From Sycon ciliatum (taxonomy: Eukaryota; Porifera; Calcarea; Leucosolenida; Sycettidae), in contig NC_088646.1 in assembly GCF_964019385.1 (NCBI RefSeq), positions 11,688,447-11,752,446 of the forward strand: a DNA stretch of 64,000 nucleotides, given 5' to 3'. This document shows, piece by piece, positions 31,380 to 44,000 of the stretch (the stretch's first letter is position 1; each line of letters begins with the position of its first letter). Below the pieces are notes generated by a model. The model saw nothing but the letters and a program-made list of their open reading frames with translations, was not told the DNA's origin and searched no databases. The translations under genes were made by a program, and so were the position numbers.

Positions 31380-31813
31380 TGCGAGGCTTTCGAGGGGGAA
31401 GCTGCTGTTCAGGAGTATGTGTACAAGCAACACTACACAAGACTCACAACCGAGACAAAGATCCTATAGATTGTTGTGTACTTGCAGTGCGAACAACAGG
31501 CAAGAGTCGACAGCTGCAGCTGGGTAGTTTCGAGTTTTGTGTTGTGCTTTGTCTACATCTACACGTCTGTTGTCTTCACAAGATCTTTCTTCTTTCAAAA
31601 AAAATCCACACTTTTTACTTTTTTTTATCACACTTTTTCAGGAAAGTCAAGTCGGGGTTTCCCCGTCGGAGTTATGCAACACGATAGTTTTGTGCTTTTT
31701 TGCTCCACGTGCCGTTGATCAGTACAGTGTGATTGTGCAGTGTGAGTAGCCTTATCTGTTTTTGTTTGAGTTTCGGTATTGCTGGCTTGAGAAGATCTCG
31801 AAGTATTGACACT
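31380..31813. promoter_or_regulatory. Candidate bidirectional promoter, GTF2H5/FAM136A
   Basis: Only 434 bp separate two head-to-head start codons. Both promoters and 5' UTRs must fit here or overlap the genes. A T-rich stretch (about 31580-31640) is present. No named element can be assigned from sequence alone. Confidence 0.45.
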
Positions 31814-33833
31814 ATGGATTCAGCTATCAATGATCTGCAGAAGCGTCTTGGAGATGCCGTATCAGATACCTTGAGTGTCGTGGAAAGGGATGGACTGCGT
31901 CGTCTGCAGGTAAGCAGCAGCATCCAAGTGTGTTTGCTAGATTGCCACAATGTGCTACAACTTACAAGTGGATGCATTGTATTTTAATTTTTAACGTTAT
32001 AATTATACTTCTTCTTCTTCGGTAACATAAGTATGCAGTCTACTCAAGACTATAGACAGCATATGCAGGAACGAACTACATGTAAACTAATAATAAGAGA
32101 CACAAGACCAAATCGTCCTGCAAACTGTGTCCGCGCAAAACCAGCGGAGCTCGCCTGGGGAAAGATAACATAATGCATGTTGAGTTCCTGATAAGCTGGA
32201 ACAACATCTAGCCGGCCGTTGGAACTGCGAGCGTCATAGCATACGATACATGAGATTAGATGTCCTTCACACTGCAGGAACCTCATGGCCATTTCTGACT
32301 TGCCAGCCAGCTCTTTCTCCACAAGCTCTCAGCACGCGCTTGTGATCGTGGCTTCGGCAAGCTTCCGCTCAACAAGCGAAATGAGTTCTGTGCCGGCATG
32401 ACCATAATCTTTTCCCAACTTCAGATAGCTTGCCTCCTATATATACCTGTATTTAAAAATATTATTTAAAATATGGCTGTCATCACCCAGTTCGGATGGA
32501 ACACAAGGTCGAAACCAGGCAGTGCAATAAGCGAGTCTGATTGACGTGTCAAGCCAAGTCTTGGTAATGCATAAGATGTCCAATGCGTGGTAATGAATAA
32601 CTGATAATCGTATGTATGCAGACGCTTGCTCCTTATGCCTAAGATAGTGATATGGTGGATACAGTATTGAGAAGAATACATACTGATGCGTTGGTAGCAT
32701 CCTTCCCATGAGCTGGTGCACAGCAGGAATGAGGTGACAAGCGCAGGCATGGGATGGCTGCCGGAATGGAGCCAGTCATGCTCGCTGTAAATCCATCGCC
32801 TCACCCCTATGCAGATTGTAATAGGACCTTGGCAAACTCTCCTGACATTGCTTTGCCCTTGTCCATGATAGTGTACTTGGTCAGAGTGCAGTGAACTTTG
32901 GGCTGCTGGAGCTTACGAAATAATAGGTTACTAAGGTTAGGCATTGTTTCATGTAGACTACTGCTCAAGAGTAGGTTTGTGTGAAACGTAGATTTGCGTG
33001 TTTCCAAGTGCTGGCCAGAGTATACCGCGCAGAAGGTTCATTTGTCAACACTAGTTCGTAGATGTGATCCATCATGGATAGAGCTTAGTGTGAAACTTTC
33101 TTTTGACCTGCAGACCGATATGTACAAGTGCAGTGCACGGTGTTCCGAGGATACTAGCATTCCATCAGAGCGCGTGCAGACCTGCATTGAAGGCTGCGGT
33201 CGCGTTCTGCAGAATTTCCACGAGGAGGTGTCTCGCGAGCTTGAAACATTCCAGGTATGTGCATAGAGTGACCTGCATTCTGCATGTTGTGTGTTGCTTG
33301 CTTGGCTTATCGAGGCTGTCCAGTGTTTTGTGTATTGCTATCTGGACAGGTGGTGAGTTAGCTCACCATTCCGAATCTCAGGCTACATGCGTGTTTTCAA
33401 TGTCTTACTCAAAACAACCTGCTGTTATGTGCGTGAATGTTGGTCATCCCACGCGGTTTGCGAAAGTGCTGTGTGGGTTTCCACATGAGCTCCCTGTGGT
33501 ATATTTGATATGGCTAATTCAAGTGCCCGCTGTTGGTCATTGATCACAAGATATAATACGTTACTTTTTTTAAAGGTGTCTTGTGCAATTCTGCTCACGT
33601 GTGTGCATCGTATGCGTGTGTTACATTGACAGAACCGATTTCAGCGATGCGCAATGGACTGCCAGGATAAGGTCCGTGATGCTGGCAGTCTACCGTCAGA
33701 CTCAGAATTCCAGAACAAAGTGCTTACGTGCCTGACAAAGTGCACAGACGATCACATCAAGCTTGTTGGGCCAATGGGCAAGCGCCTGGAAACTTCCATG
33801 AACAAAGCAGTCCGGGAAAAACTGCCACACTAA
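31814..33833 (+). CDS. FAM136A: FAM136A, mitochondrial CX3C protein, 3 exons
   Basis: Exons 31814-31909, 33114-33254 and 33633-33833 (TAA), all phase 0, give 145 aa. Human FAM136A is 138 aa. Four CX3C motifs appear in order: CSARC, CIEGC, CAMDC and CLTKC, in the spacing of FAM136A/YBR-type twin CX3C proteins. The N-terminus (MDSAINDLQKRLGDAVSDTL) is helical. The family is located in the mitochondrial intermembrane space and is thought to be folded by the disulfide relay; its precise function is not settled. Intron 1 (1.2 kb) contains a LINE endonuclease fragment and another unassigned reverse-strand remnant. Confidence 0.95.
32050..32420 (-). pseudogene. Unassigned coding-like remnant
   Basis: Reverse-strand frame 32322-32050 reads like real protein (KSEMAMRFLQCEGHLISC, then RLDVVPAYQELNMHYVIF). 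The stretch just upstream continues in a shifted frame (GTELISLVERKLAEATITSA). I do not recognise the family. It lies inside FAM136A intron 1 and looks like a broken transposon or retroposed gene piece. Confidence 0.35.
32470..32600 (-). pseudogene. Non-LTR retrotransposon endonuclease fragment
   Basis: The reverse-strand frame contains HALDILCITKTWLDTSI, which matches the 'hDILCITETWLD' block of APE-type endonucleases in LINE elements. The catalytic Glu of that block is replaced by Lys. Only this short piece is preserved. Confidence 0.55.
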
Positions 33834-35912
33834 CTTATTTTTCTTCATGTTTAGTTCAAACTACTTGTCACATTGACTTGGAAGCAAACCTGGTTGTTTT
33901 TGCTCCATTGTTCCTAGGCCTGTTATTTTTCAAACATACTTCTCTGAGTATCTTTAACTACTTTAATACCTCATGAAATCATTAGTTTGTGTCATGGAAT
34001 TGTATCAATTCGATGTGTTTCCTGGTTTGTACTGGAAATTATCATGTATCCTGAATACAGGTTTGAGTACGCGCATTTGTGAAAATGAAGGGGTGAAGAT
34101 GGGTTAGAGTATGTGTGATGGAAGTGGTCAGTGCCAGACCCTATCTATGATTCATGACTGCTACAGTCACCGTGTTCAAAGAAATCTTATCTCGCGAGTC
34201 GTTTAGAGAGGTTCCGGGGTACGATTTTCCGTGCCAAAATCCGTATGGGCGCTACGGATTTTTTCCAGGCGTGCTCCATACGATTTTTCGGCACGGAGAA
34301 TCCGTGTGGACTGGCTTTCACAAGAACCATGTTTCGTATGGAGATTTTGTGTCATCGGGTGCAGAAAGATTTTTCGCGTACAAATTTGGCACGAGAAACA
34401 TCGATTTTCCGCGGGAAGTTTTGATTTCGGTACAAATTTTCAAAATGAAAAGGCATAGCGCGGGAATGTGACGTGTTTGCGATCGTCACCTAGGCAATGA
34501 CGGCAAACACATACGTTCCGTACTCCGGAACATTTCACGCCTCAAAAACGACGTAAAAAAATCCGTAGCGCCTCTACGGATTTTGGCACGAAAAATTGTA
34601 CTCCGGAACCTCCCTATTAAGTCAGCACTCTGTACACTGATGCACACACAGTACACATGTATGGTAGTGCCAAGACTCGCCCAAGAGTATTATTGGGGGC
34701 TTATAATTATACTCTTGGTAGTGTTCGCAGGCGAGAGGTTGACTCACGTGACGAGCAGCTCTGGAGTATATGACTTCTTTGTAGAACACCTGACAGAAAT
34801 GAACATGCAGTACTGTATACAATTACAATGTACATCAATTAGGGACACGTGGCGTGCCGGTATGGAGAGAAGGCAAAAATGGAACTAATGTGAGTTCTGC
34901 TCGCAAGCTGCAAATTCCAGTTACAAAATTAATGCAACTGTGGGATCCGGGTCAGTGTACTCTCAAACATTGTGACCACAATAATAGAAAAGCTAACAGG
35001 ATCGCTTTTCTGAATATTTCATAGCTGGACCGCATTTGCCACTTTGGGCCATCAGGTCAAGGCTGCGATTGCTGATGCTGTTATGTGTGTTGCATGGGCC
35101 GCAGATCATGTAAAGCGTTCAGACCAAGGAGTCGTAAACATACAATGTTTTTTTACGAGGTGAAAGCATCTCATTTCAGGTACTGGTCACATCTCCCTGC
35201 TTTGCATGTAGCCAAGGCACACAACACACCACTCCATATTCCACAAGATTGTTCTAGCAAGAAAGTTCATCGGAAAAATGCAGGCAAGAAGCAATTGGAA
35301 AATGTAATATAATTTCGTTGCGAAGCAATTCGGTAGAATATTCCAAATGGCTAGATGAAGCTGAAGCACACAGCAAGCTACATACACATACACAGAAACT
35401 GGTGTAGCTCGAGTACACACAGTTAACACCGTCTCGGTGTCTACCAAATACACACAAAGATACCTAGGCTAGCGAACGATGATAAGATAAAACTGCAGTT
35501 GGTCCAGCCATTTAAATTTCATGGATGATTCATGTCATAAAATATCAGAATTTCAAACTTTTCGGAAAAGGATTATTTTTTTGGAAGGGGTGTGTAGGTT
35601 GGACAAACATTATTCAATTTATACGACAAATCTAATGAATTCACGCCACCGACACACACACATACACACACGTGCACAAGCAGGCACACACGAGCGCGCA
35701 CACACACACACACATGCACGCAGAAAGAGTCCATGACGAAGGAAACCGCACACTGATCAACACACTGGTTCGTACAGTGGCAAATACAGCTTGCATACAA
35801 GTATGGATGTACCCGGGCACTTCAGCATGTTCCACGGAAGAAGACTCGGGCTTGTTGATCGGATCAAACTTGGTAAGCATGTGTATATGCCAGGAACAGT
35901 TGGTTACTCGTG
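33834..35912. other. Convergent intergenic region, FAM136A/TMBIM4
   Basis: Shared 3' flank. It contains a 411-bp inverted-repeat element (34205-34615) and a CA-rich tract (about 35653-35715). Nothing coding is recognised. Confidence 0.5.
34205..34615. repeat. Inverted-repeat element with about 60-bp ends
   Basis: Left end AGAGGTTCCGGGGTACGATT, right end (reverse complement) AGGGAGGTTCCGGAGTACAA. Each end also carries its own hairpin: AAAATCCGTA, a GC-rich loop, TACGGATTTT. It is non-coding. Confidence 0.88.
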
Positions 35913-36662
35913 TTAATTCTTGTTGGCCTCGTTCAAGAGGCGCAGGATTTCCAAGAACAGATTGATGATGTCCAAATAGAGATTGATGGACGCCAAAATG
36001 TACTCCTCGGGAGACAGCTTGTGCATTAGCATGTGTGTATCGAAGATGATGAACAGGCTGAACAGGAATGCACCACCAGCAGCCATCATCATCTCCAAGG
36101 TCTCGCTGTGCAGGAATATTTGCATGACGCCAGCACCGATCAGAATCCAGAGGGCGGTGAAGAGGCCAGCGTACCAAGCACTAAAGTCTCGCTTGCTCTG
36201 CAGCGTGTAGATTGTGAGCGCAATGAACACTGTCAGTGTGAGCATAGCAGCTTCGGCCACGACCTTTTGGTCATAGAATGTCACAACTGTGCCCACAGTG
36301 TAGGATTCAACTAGCGTGAATGCAAACAGGAGATACATGTTAGTTGGCGTTTCATGACGCTTGGCAATAAGGGAAAAGATCAGAATGAACGACAGGCCCA
36401 TGGCCAGGTACAGCGCTGCTGGAGTGCTCTGCACGAACGACTTGACAGTCTTGCTGGCCATGAATAGCACGCAAACCAGCGTTGTGAGAGCAAGCTGAGC
36501 AGTCAGAATGCAGTAAACCTTCCGCAAGAATCCCATACGAATAGCGACAGCGACACTGCTCACAGAGCCCTCCATGCTGACCTGCGCCTCAACGTCAAAA
36601 GCGTCCGCGTTTCGCTTGCCCTTTCCATCTCGGACGGGTCCACCCCAAGTGCTAGTGGCCAT
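35913..36662 (-). CDS. TMBIM4: TMBIM4 / Lifeguard 4 (Bax-inhibitor family)
   Basis: 249 aa from the Met at 36662; human TMBIM4 is 238 aa. An in-frame Met at 36746 would add 28 non-conserved residues. Seven hydrophobic segments follow the conserved FLRKVYCILTAQLALTT start. Family blocks: RHETPTNMYLLFAFTLVES, VVTFYDQKV, TIYTLQSKRDFSAWYAGLF, the Asp in FSLFIIFDTHMLMHKLSPEE and the Asp in INLYLDIINLFLEILR. In bacterial and animal relatives, these two Asp residues form the pH-sensing pair that gates Ca2+ leak. TMBIM4 resides in the Golgi and ER and dampens Ca2+ release and cell death. Intronless here. The UBE3C start lies 700 bp away in the opposite direction. Confidence 0.95.
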   Translation of the reverse strand: MATSTWGGPVRDGKGKRNADAFDVEAQVSMEGSVSSVAVAIRMGFLRKVYCILTAQLALTTLVCVLFMASKTVKSFVQSTPAALYLAMGLSFILIFSLIAKRHETPTNMYLLFAFTLVESYTVGTVVTFYDQKVVAEAAMLTLTVFIALTIYTLQSKRDFSAWYAGLFTALWILIGAGVMQIFLHSETLEMMMAAGGAFLFSLFIIFDTHMLMHKLSPEEYILASINLYLDIINLFLEILRLLNEANKN

Positions 36663-37362
36663 TGCAGAATGTACAGTTTTCAAACGAATTTGCTCGACTG
36701 GACCAACTTCCAAATCAAACACGCCAGGCGAAAGGAAAGCCGGCAATTAATTCACCACCACAGATAGAGAGTGTCGTGTAGTTTTGGAACGAACAAGGTT
36801 ACGCTCACGACCCCTGCCAGGCGGATGTCAGACTTCAGCAGACCCTAGTACAAGCGCCTTCCTCGTTTCAGTCTTTTTGCTCCTGCTCAGGCGCTGCTAT
36901 GCTGTTTATGTTCAGCCTTCCTGTTTCTGCAAAATGTCAACGTGCAAAACAATCAAAGTCATCAAGAAAATGAATTCGTCTTGTGACATCATTGGGATAG
37001 ACGGGTACCATGACGACGTGAAGGCGTCATGTCGCTCAAGTCTTTCGGTTTCATGAGATCACAGAATGTACTGATGTACGAGATACGCCGAGAAAAATCA
37101 AATCCCAAAGGCAAAGTGAATGACTCTGTGCCTTGGAAATCTAGTCTCTTCTCAGACTTTTCTCCTACCTTCTCTTGTACATGCCCATATGGCTGAAACT
37201 GTCTCGTGTCAGCCCTTTTCTCCTCTTTGTCAGACATGCCGGTTATAACTAAGTGTAGCGGGTGCTGGTGATTTTATTTCGTTGTGATTGGTGAATGTTC
37301 ATTATTCGGTGCTGAGAACTATTTCAAGTGAAGACTTCTTGTTCGCGATCCACACGGAAACG
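36663..37362. promoter_or_regulatory. Candidate bidirectional promoter, TMBIM4/UBE3C
   Basis: A 700-bp gap between head-to-head start codons. It should contain both 5' UTRs and promoters. I could not identify a TATA box or a specific factor site. Confidence 0.4.
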
Positions 37363-40300
37363 ATGTTCTTCAACGGCCAGCACCGGAAAACTCCCGTTGT
37401 TTCGTTAGGGGGAAACAGCAAACTGGTAGGAACAGCCTTCAAAAGAAAATATTCCCTGGACATACGAAGTCTGAAAATGCGAACGATTGCAGAAAACCTG
37501 ATGTTGATCGATACTCGAATTTTCATTCATTTTTCATTGCTGATAGTTTCTTGCTTCTGGAGATGCCACAATCAGAAGCTATGCAATAACTGTTCCCCTT
37601 GAAATGCTTCTCAATTGATGCGTGCGCTTACATGCACACAATTATGTACATGTGGGCGACCCATCATGAACCTAAATTGTTCTTTAGTTAATGTAATTTC
37701 ACATGATGTAGCATTGTATGTTCAAAGAAAAAGAAATTTTATAATACCAAACCAAATTACTATCTTAGAAGTGACCTAGTCTTCCCGAAAACTATTGAAT
37801 ATTCGTAATTGATGCACAATAATTTAATGCAAACACTTTCCAATAAGTCTTGTTCCACAAAGAAGATCGAATAGAATGAATAGGAAATAGGATATATGTA
37901 CATCACTTCAGTTAAAGTGCCATCCAGTGAAATTCAACCTCATGCAAATAGTGTCAGGCACTGCACAGCCCTAGTATCCTGTATTGCACAGACACTGGGC
38001 TGTGCACTCGGGCACAGTACTGCTTTGCTTGTGCCCGGTGGAGGCCAATGTCACTAGCTAGCACTGGAGCGTCATGGGGCCTTGCTGACGTAATGTCAAA
38101 CCTCGACCAATGGCATTGATGTGCTTTTCACAGACTTGCTACTCCTTGCTTTGGTGTAATTAAAAGCTGGGCTGCACGTTTGATGTATTCCGCTGTTTTA
38201 TCCAGACCAGTCGCCAAGCTCTCTTGAAACGTGCTGCAGAAGAGAGAAGGAAGCGTCAGGTAAGAATCAGTGCTCATGTACGATGTCCAGCTTTGGGTGC
38301 TGCTCTTTGATACAGCAGTCGCACATACGCTTGACTTCGGAGTGTCTCCCCGTTTTCTGGATGCCTTGGTGCAGAAAGGTACCTGGAATGGCGAACACAC
38401 AGCGAACTGTATGAGTAGCCAAAGTGGGTGCACAGAAGTAAAACGTAGAAAGTTTTTGATGTTATAGTATCCCTTGCACTGTAGGGAAGTAGCTGGCGCA
38501 GGCCCAACCAGTAAATTCCCGCTTGGGTTGAGTTTCCATCCGTTGGTTGTAAACTGAAGTATGTATTAGCACCTATCCTTGGCTACTCTGAGTTGTTCTG
38601 CACCTAGTTGATGATCAATTGGACAGGAAAAACTCTGGCCACAAGGGGCCATCCACAATTGTCGCCATTTATCACAACAGTGAAAAACATAGACATGCTG
38701 AGACCCCCCTCCGAACCATACACACATCACATAGTACTTGAAGTAAAACCATTATGAGAATTTATGACTGCCATATACAGTATACTAGTAGGCCATGTAC
38801 AAGTAATGGAGTTTTTCACCCTGGGAGTGTTCAAATCAATGTACCCCTGCCTGTACCGTACTTTTTGTATGGTCGTGGTAGATGGTGAAAGTTATGGATG
38901 GCCCATAATATTGTGTGTGTACTTTGAAGTACGGCTTATTTCCTACGGTCCTTAGCACATGGTATTAGATAAACCTTGTTTTGTTGAAACATGTCAACCA
39001 ACAACATGTTTCCTTAGCACTTGTATCTGAATTACAATGCATTACTTTTGCACACTGCTGTACATGTATGCCTTTTTTTGGTTTGCTGGCTTGTAGGAGC
39101 AGCAGCAGCACCAAGAGTGCGCGTCGAGAATTCAGCGGTCTTGGAGGTCACATCGTGCTCGTCTAGCGTTGGTAGGTTTTGCAAACTCAAAGTACGTGTA
39201 CTGACATTTGTGTGTGGTTGCGCCATGATATACAAAACTAGCCTGGATTTTAAAGCTACTAGTCAAGGCCTACTGTCCGAACCTACTTAGCTGCCTTTGT
39301 GTCTCACCAGTAGGCACAAAGATAGTTACTGTAAAAGCAGAAATTTTCGGTGGTGTAATATTTTCGGTATTCTCCAAAATCGGCGGTTCGGTGGAGGGAA
39401 ATTTTCGGTAAAACCCGGTTTCCAGGTAAGTGTACTAATACTACATGTATACAGTACCGGTTCTACCGAAATTTTCGGCGCGTTTTATTTTCGGTAAAAA
39501 TTATCGGCACCGAAGCTACCGAAAATAAAACACCACCGGAAATTTCTGCTTTTACAGTACACTACCCCTGTCTAGTTCTTTTGTGCTTCTGTGCTGTTGT
39601 GGCCTTATCTCCTTGTCACGCAGCCTGTACACTAAGCCTGTGTACTGCGTGATCTGTTGCAAGCCACCGTCTTGTACATGTCTGTGCATACCTGCTTGAA
39701 ATATCAGTTAGCATGTTTGTGTGTGTGTGTGTTTGTGGGTGTGTGTGTGGGGGGGGGGGGGGGGGGAGGGGGAGGGGGACTGTACTAGATTGAAACTATG
39801 GTATTACAATTCACCTTGCTTTTTCTCTATTATCTGCCCCTTTCATGTCAGGAACGGCAGCTACACGCTGAGTTCTCCACTGCCCTGCAGTCGCTGACTG
39901 CATCCCGGGCGCAGCAGCCTGTGACAGCCACTGCACTTGGCAACCTCATGGTGCACCTGGCTGTTCTGTATGATGATTCAAACGACAGTGCCCAGCAGCT
40001 GGTTAGTGCTGTCGTATCCTGACAGAATGCCTATTGTTAGCATATGCCCACTCAGTAATACGTTTCTACTTTCTCGGGTGTCTTTCCTTTGACGAGTACA
40101 CTGCAGCACTGTCTTTTACATGAATATCAAGAGATTTTCAAGTATGCTGTGCGTTTGAAGAAAGTGCAATCAAAAGCATGTGGTACATGACACATTGGGC
40201 ATATGTACTCTGTTGTGAACCGATCTGAGTTTGTCTTCAAGTATGGGACATTTGATCAATCTTACATGGGCATTCACTCCCGAATAAACGTGATACGTTG

Positions 40301-40880
40301 GGTCGCTCATCATGCGCTGGCACCCTGGAGGTTGATACGTGTAGTGTAACTAGCTCTTCATTGTATGCATCTCCTGTTCCCCCACTTTAGTATTAATTCA
40401 TATCATGTCCTCTAATAGTATTTCCATTGTGTTTCTGCTGCCCAGATTCAAGTTTGCTCTGTACTACTGCGTCATCAGAAGTGCTTCCAGGCAGACATTC
40501 GAGCTAAGCCAGCGAACTGGTCCATTCGATTGAAACAATTTGTTACTGTGGTTGTCCGGTATGTGTTGTTATAGTTGTGTGTGTGTGCACGCGCGCGCGC
40601 GCGCGTGTGTGTGTGTGTGCATGTGCATGTGATGCAATCCCAGCACAATAACTATGACTTCTGCTGTAGCATCGCTATCATCGCCTCTGGCGATGGGCGT
40701 CAAAAGGTGTGTGCATGTATGTGTGTGTACGTGTGTATGCATGTTTGCTAGTATCTGCATCGGGACATGCCAGATAAATACTTCAGGTAATTTTGTTAGC
40801 GTACGGAAGCCCCTGATGTCTGCAATCTGTACTTCTGGTATGTGCACACACATGCATGCATGCACGTACACACACACACA

Positions 40881-40944
<64 letters not shown>

Positions 40945-40954
40945 TGCGCACACA

Positions 40955-41011
<57 letters not shown>

Positions 41012-44000
41012 CTTGTGTGCAAGCGTGTGCGTGTGTGTGTGTGTGTGTTGCTATTGTGCTCCCTTCTTATAAAGTTGTTGCATGGTTTGTTGATTGTTGC
41101 ATGGTTTGTTGATTGTTGCATGCTTGTAGATTCCTGAGGCAGTACGCCACATCAGATAGTGTATCTATTTCCTCACCGCTGCGGTTGCTGGAAGTTCTAC
41201 TTGACCCAAAGCCTTACAGCAATGCCAACACTGCAGTGCAAGGCCAGGTGGAAGACATGGTGTCGTCGTTGACGGTTCTTATTTGCCACAAGCAAGGTAG
41301 GTGTTTTCTTTTAACAGTCCCAGTATGTAAAGCGCAACTAGACCCAGATACATGGAGTGAAAATGAGTACATTTCCCAAACCTGGCTAGAATTTGTAGTG
41401 CATTGTACTGCATGCTTGCGCACGGCCGGCAAGCATGGCTGTACGTGCACAACTGTACCAAACAATTATGCATATGGAAAGGGTTGTTCAAAAGCATAGT
41501 CATTTTAGTAAAGAGAAAGGACCAATAAGTTACGAGTTATGAGTAACAGTCCACCACGGTAACACTATCAGACTGTGTAATATCTCTTACCTTGGTGGAC
41601 TGTTACTCATACCTCGTAACTTATTGGTCCTTTCTCTTTACTAAAATACTATTGGCTCAACATCCGAGTTAAAATAAGCATAGACATTTTGATAACCGCA
41701 ATCTATAAGACAAGCTGAATCGACATGTGTGTATACATTAAGGCGACACTGCGGCAATGAAAACGTGCTTTCAGCGTAAGATTCAGAACATCTATCTGAG
41801 GCTGGGTGTATCTCAATTTAAAACATTTAAACAAAGTGGTAAGTGGTCACTGCAAATTGCCCCTTGATATGGTATCTTATAAACGTATTACCTCTATCTG
41901 CGGACTGTACTGTTTCGTCATTGGTGGTCTCATCTAACATGTTATTCAGATTTGTAAACACTCTTGCCCATGGAGATCAGTAACTCGTGTAGTATCCTGT
42001 GTTGCTGTGTTGATTCGTTCCGTTCCGCTCAGGATATTTTTCCACCATGTTGAGTCTTCTTGTCAGCAAGCTGCCTGCGCCAGTCGAGTACTCCTCTCGT
42101 TCTCCATCTCCGTTTGCCCAGGCTCTACTTGGTGTACTGCTCTTGCCGTTGCGGATAGTGGGTTCTCATCGGTGAGTGGACCTCTGTGATGTACTTGCAT
42201 GCGCTACTCTCCTACACTACTTATACACCGTGTGCTGAAGATAATGATAGAGTTTTGTAGAAAGCAACGTAAAGCCCAAACCCCAGTTATGCTACTGTAG
42301 TCCCGCCGTTAGCTCCCAAACTATCTTGTCCTGTGTGAGGTGCGTTATGGGCAGGGATTCAGGCCAATTCTTAAACTCTATTTTCCCGAAATTAAATGTT
42401 CCTATTCAGCTCTCTTGTAGGTTCATGCGTTCATGTTTTTGAGTGTACTATTGGCTATAAGTGAATATATTCCTGTCTTCTCCTGCAGGGACATTGTTGT
42501 TGAGCAGCTCTGCAAGGACCTGCTACCGCTAAGTTGTCACCCGGTTGTTCGCCTGTATGTCCTACCTGCCCTTTCGGACCACCTGTCCCTGTCTGAACTG
42601 GTGCGTGCGTCTCCTGCCATCAGCACTATCGGTGAATGCACCTCCACCCCGTCGATTCCATCCACAGATATTGGTCCTGCTGCTGCTCCTACACACCGAT
42701 CTTCTAAAGTGTGTCACAGTATTTTCCCGTCGAGACAACCGGTTTGTTCCGAGTTGCCGGCTAACCCTACAGGCTGGGCACTGTACAGTCTACTGCAGGT
42801 TGTTGAGCAGTCTTACTTGGCACAGCGTAAGTCTCTGCTTATCTGCTGATGAAATTACTTCCAGGTAGCACCACTGTGCACTTGCTTCCTTTATAGTAGA
42901 AATCTAGCACCAATATGCCCTTCCTTTCATGGTATAGAAGTTAGGCAAATTACGTCATGGTAGTGAAGCAGCGGATTCGCTTATGGGCGCTAAGTGTACA
43001 ACGTGAGTCGGCGGTTTCGCTTCAGCTATCATCGCCACACCATGCATTGCCAAAGCCTCTCAATTGATCATGTTATCACATAATCTCTGTAGACCTAGCG
43101 CCAATATGCACTTCCTTCCCTAGGCTGAAATCTAACAGCAATATGCACTCCCTTCCCTGCTATGAATCTAACAGCTATATGCACTCCCTTCCCTAGTTTG
43201 AATCCAACACCAATATGCTTTCCTTTCGCTAGTATAGTATGAATCCCACACTCCCTTTCACAGGGTAGCACTTGGCACATGATCACACTGATCAAACTGG
43301 TCATACTGCGCTGAGCTTGGCACATGTCAATTATACCTTGCTGTTAAAGTGTCACGCAGGGTGCTGGGTTTCACAGCTCATCTCATGATCGATACATGTA
43401 CTGCGATATGTTATTGCTCCATTGGTATATCAACTGGTGTTCATGAAGATCCTAACCTTTCCTCTGTCATCACAATAATTGCCCAGAAGATGGATCTTGT
43501 CAGAAATTTAGTTTTAGTCAAGTGCAGTGAAATTTCAGGCAGTGTGTTCCAAATTTTCTCTTTCCATCGTGGGGTTACAGGGGAGCCACACGCAGTTCTC
43601 TAATGTGCTTTTCTTGATTTGTTGATTGCCTCCTTGCAGAGACGGATGCGTCACAGCTGGTCAGTGATATGTCTGTACTGTTAGAGGCGATCGCCACCGC
43701 AATGCCAGCGATAGCCCCAGCCGGTAAGGCCAGCATGTTTCACACGTCATCGCAATGCATTACTAGTGTTGGAGTGTTCCAGGGATTGATTGGATTCATC
43801 TAGGACCTGGAAGCTCTATCTGTATGCTTACTGCATGTGCTATTAAAGTACCGCCAGCGTTGTAATTTATTTCACATGAGCTTGTGAGCTGCTTATCTTC
43901 CTTTTCTTGCGTGTATTGTGTGTTGATATATCATTAGTGGTGTATGGTGTGCAGTATTGTGTGGTGACGTTATTATTTGGAGCGCTGGTATTATAGACAT

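Noticed and set aside
31733-31813. Longer N-terminus for FAM136A (frame open upstream)
   Set aside because: The upstream residues do not resemble the family; the Met at 31814 gives the expected short helical start.
38128-38433. 101-codon reverse frame with KRMCDCC in the neighbouring frame, considered as a small mitochondrial protein
   Set aside because: It is antisense to UBE3C exon 2 (38206-38259), which fits in phase with the conserved exons on both sides.
40569-41137. Several long frames of Cys-Val or Thr-His repeats
   Set aside because: These are microsatellite translations.
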